Assembly: GCA_900321665.1 (NCBI GenBank)
Contig: ONWY01000171.1
Location: 1-5,695, forward strand
Source of the DNA: an uncultured Eubacteriales bacterium
GTDB lineage: Bacteria; Bacillota; Clostridia; Oscillospirales; Acutalibacteraceae
Direction of reading: 5' to 3'
DNA length: 5,695 bases
In this document: positions 5,151 to 5,695 of the stretch, in pieces
How the letters are laid out: each line of letters begins with the position of its first letter
Position numbering within the stretch: the stretch's first letter is position 1
Program-made: the position numbers and the translations under genes
The notes under the pieces: model-generated
Told to the model about the DNA's origin: nothing
Databases searched by the model: none
The model's input: the letters and a program-made list of their open reading frames with translations, nothing else

Positions 5151-5229
5151 CCCTCGTCGAAATAAACTACACAACAGAAAGAATTTGCGAGCAAATCCTT
5201 TCATGTTGTTTTGTTTATTTATCCTCTTC
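5151..5229. repeat. 79-bp palindromic intergenic repeat, copy 2
   Basis: It matches 2023-2101 at 74 of 79 positions, in the same orientation and with identical length. Its outer arm AAATAAAC/GTTTATTT is perfect here. On the minus strand it could encode a 21-residue peptide (ATG 5204) beginning MKGFARKFF, but copy 1 has ATT instead of ATG. The right edge runs into the degenerate copy of the Cys-rich gene. Confidence 0.85.
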
Positions 5230-5236
5230 GCTCTAA

Positions 5237-5315
5237 CAGCCTTCGCAATCGTCGCACGCGCACTCGAAGCAATCGAACTCATCCCGGTCTTCATCATCAT
5301 CGGAACCGACGAACT
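5237..5315 (-). pseudogene. Truncated duplicate of the Cys-rich segment of the neighbouring small gene
   Basis: These bases match 5483-5561, inside the gene at 5398-5649, at 76 of 79 positions and on the same strand (tandem, offset 246 bp). The minus-strand frame reads FVGSDDDEDRDEFDCFECA and on to CDDCEGC, then TAG. All five cysteines are kept; Trp40 and Glu49 of the parent are Arg and Ala here. There is no start codon: an in-frame TAA lies a few codons upstream, and the membrane segment and acidic tail are missing. It sits between the parent gene's terminator and the 79-bp repeat, so it looks like a dead fragment from a tandem duplication or deletion. Confidence 0.8.
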
Positions 5316-5352
5316 GCTCGGGTGGGGAGTATTACTTGTAATTTAGTAAAAA

Positions 5353-5378
5353 AACAAGCGCGGAAAACCGCGCTTGTT
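5353..5378 (-). terminator. Intrinsic terminator after the Cys-rich small gene
   Basis: AACAAGCGCGG and CCGCGCTTGTT form a perfect 11-bp stem around a 4-nt loop. On the minus strand it is followed by more T (5352-5348), a strong intrinsic terminator 19 bp after the stop codon. ATTTTT on the other side may let it work on the plus strand as well. Confidence 0.93.
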
Positions 5379-5397
5379 ATTTTTGGTTTGTTTAGAA

Positions 5398-5649
5398 TTA
5401 CTCAGCATCCTCAGCTTTTGCTTCGGTCTCAGCTTCTTCTGCAGGCTCTTCGGCAACTTCTTCAGCAGCTTCGTTGAGCTCGCAGCCTTCGCAATCGTCG
5501 CACTCGCACTCGAAGCAATCGAACTCATCCCAATCTTCATCATCATCGGAACCGACGAACTTGTTGATCAGGTAATAAGCACCGACTGCGATAACAGCTA
5601 CGATAGCAAGACCGCAAACGATTTTTAAAATAAGCTTCAAAACACTCAT
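5398..5649 (-). CDS. Small membrane-anchored acidic Cys-rich protein, unknown function
   Basis: The product is 83 residues. Residues 5-28 form one hydrophobic helix with a Lys on each side (K5/K9 and K30). A very acidic stretch follows, SDDDEDWDEFD (34-44), and then five cysteines as CX2CXCX2CX2C (Cys45, 48, 50, 53, 56) among Asp and Glu. The tail (60-83) is a low-complexity Glu/Ala run. The start at 5649 is fixed by GGAGG spaced correctly. A promoter, start, stop and strong terminator make it a single-gene unit. The Cys spacing suggests metal binding or disulfide/thiol chemistry, and the orientation of the soluble part is uncertain. I do not recognise the family. A near-identical fragment of its middle lies just downstream. 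Confidence 0.85.
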   Translation of the reverse strand: MSVLKLILKIVCGLAIVAVIAVGAYYLINKFVGSDDDEDWDEFDCFECECDDCEGCELNEAAEEVAEEPAEEAETEAKAEDAE

Positions 5650-5678
5650 GGTTCTACCTCCAAAAATTATTTGATTTA

Positions 5679-5684
5679 ATTATA
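5679..5684 (-). promoter_or_regulatory. Probable -10 box of the Cys-rich small gene
   Basis: The minus strand reads a perfect TATAAT in an AT-rich stretch about 30 bp before the start codon, with GGAGG between. The -35 box would lie beyond the right window edge, so the promoter cannot be completed. Confidence 0.55.
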
Positions 5685-5695
5685 ATATATCTTTT

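Noticed and set aside
5139..5204. 21-codon minus-strand ORF inside repeat copy 2 (MKGFARKFF...)
   Set aside because: The ATG is ATT in copy 1, there is no close ribosome site, and the constraint seen is explained by the palindrome.
5237..5561. Template/variable repeat pair of a diversity-generating retroelement
   Set aside because: The three differences are not adenine-specific, and no reverse transcriptase is in the window.

Overview
The window reads as chromosomal DNA of an endospore-forming Firmicute, most likely class Clostridia (an Oscillospiraceae/Ruminococcaceae-type gut organism is a guess). The grounds are three spoVA genes, Shine-Dalgarno sites of the AGGAGG type, a sigma-A promoter close to consensus, strong intrinsic terminators, and long gene-free gaps filled with short palindromic repeats. 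No phage, IS transposase, CRISPR, tRNA or rRNA sequence was seen.

Layout. (1) 1-1937 holds spoVA germination genes: spoVAC then spoVAD on the minus strand (spoVAD runs off the left edge), and spoVAE on the plus strand, pointing away from them. In the usual clostridial order spoVAC-AD-AE is one co-directional operon, so the divergent split is unusual. A perfect 27-bp inverted repeat lies inside the 5' coding parts of spoVAC and spoVAE, in frame in both, and brackets the 246 bp holding both starts and the shared upstream region. An inversion there would swap the two genes' upstream regions and N-termini while leaving both reading frames open. (2) 1938-2263 is intergenic: a long palindrome over the spoVAE stop, an AT-rich tandem repeat, copy 1 of a 79-bp palindromic repeat, a possible 36-codon minus-strand ORF or gene remnant, and a terminator. 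(3) 2264-4804 is a compact minus-strand NAD salvage operon, pncA-nadE-pncB. It has a sigma-A promoter near 4906-4934, a 17-bp palindrome over the -10, and a leader of about 95 nt with a strong hairpin. PncA makes nicotinate from nicotinamide, PncB makes nicotinate mononucleotide, and NadE makes NAD from nicotinate adenine dinucleotide; the NadD step is not in this window. (4) 4935-5236 is repeat-rich: a purine tract, hairpins and copy 2 of the 79-bp repeat. (5) 5237-5649 holds a small, apparently monocistronic minus-strand gene for a membrane-anchored, very acidic, cysteine-rich protein. Its terminator and a 79-bp duplicated fragment of its Cys-rich segment follow.

Strongest leads: the in-frame 27-bp inverted repeat between divergent spoVA genes; the CX2CXCX2CX2C membrane protein and its truncated tandem copy; the 79-bp repeat that in both places abuts the 3' end of a minus-strand coding remnant; and the palindrome and structured leader before the NAD salvage operon.
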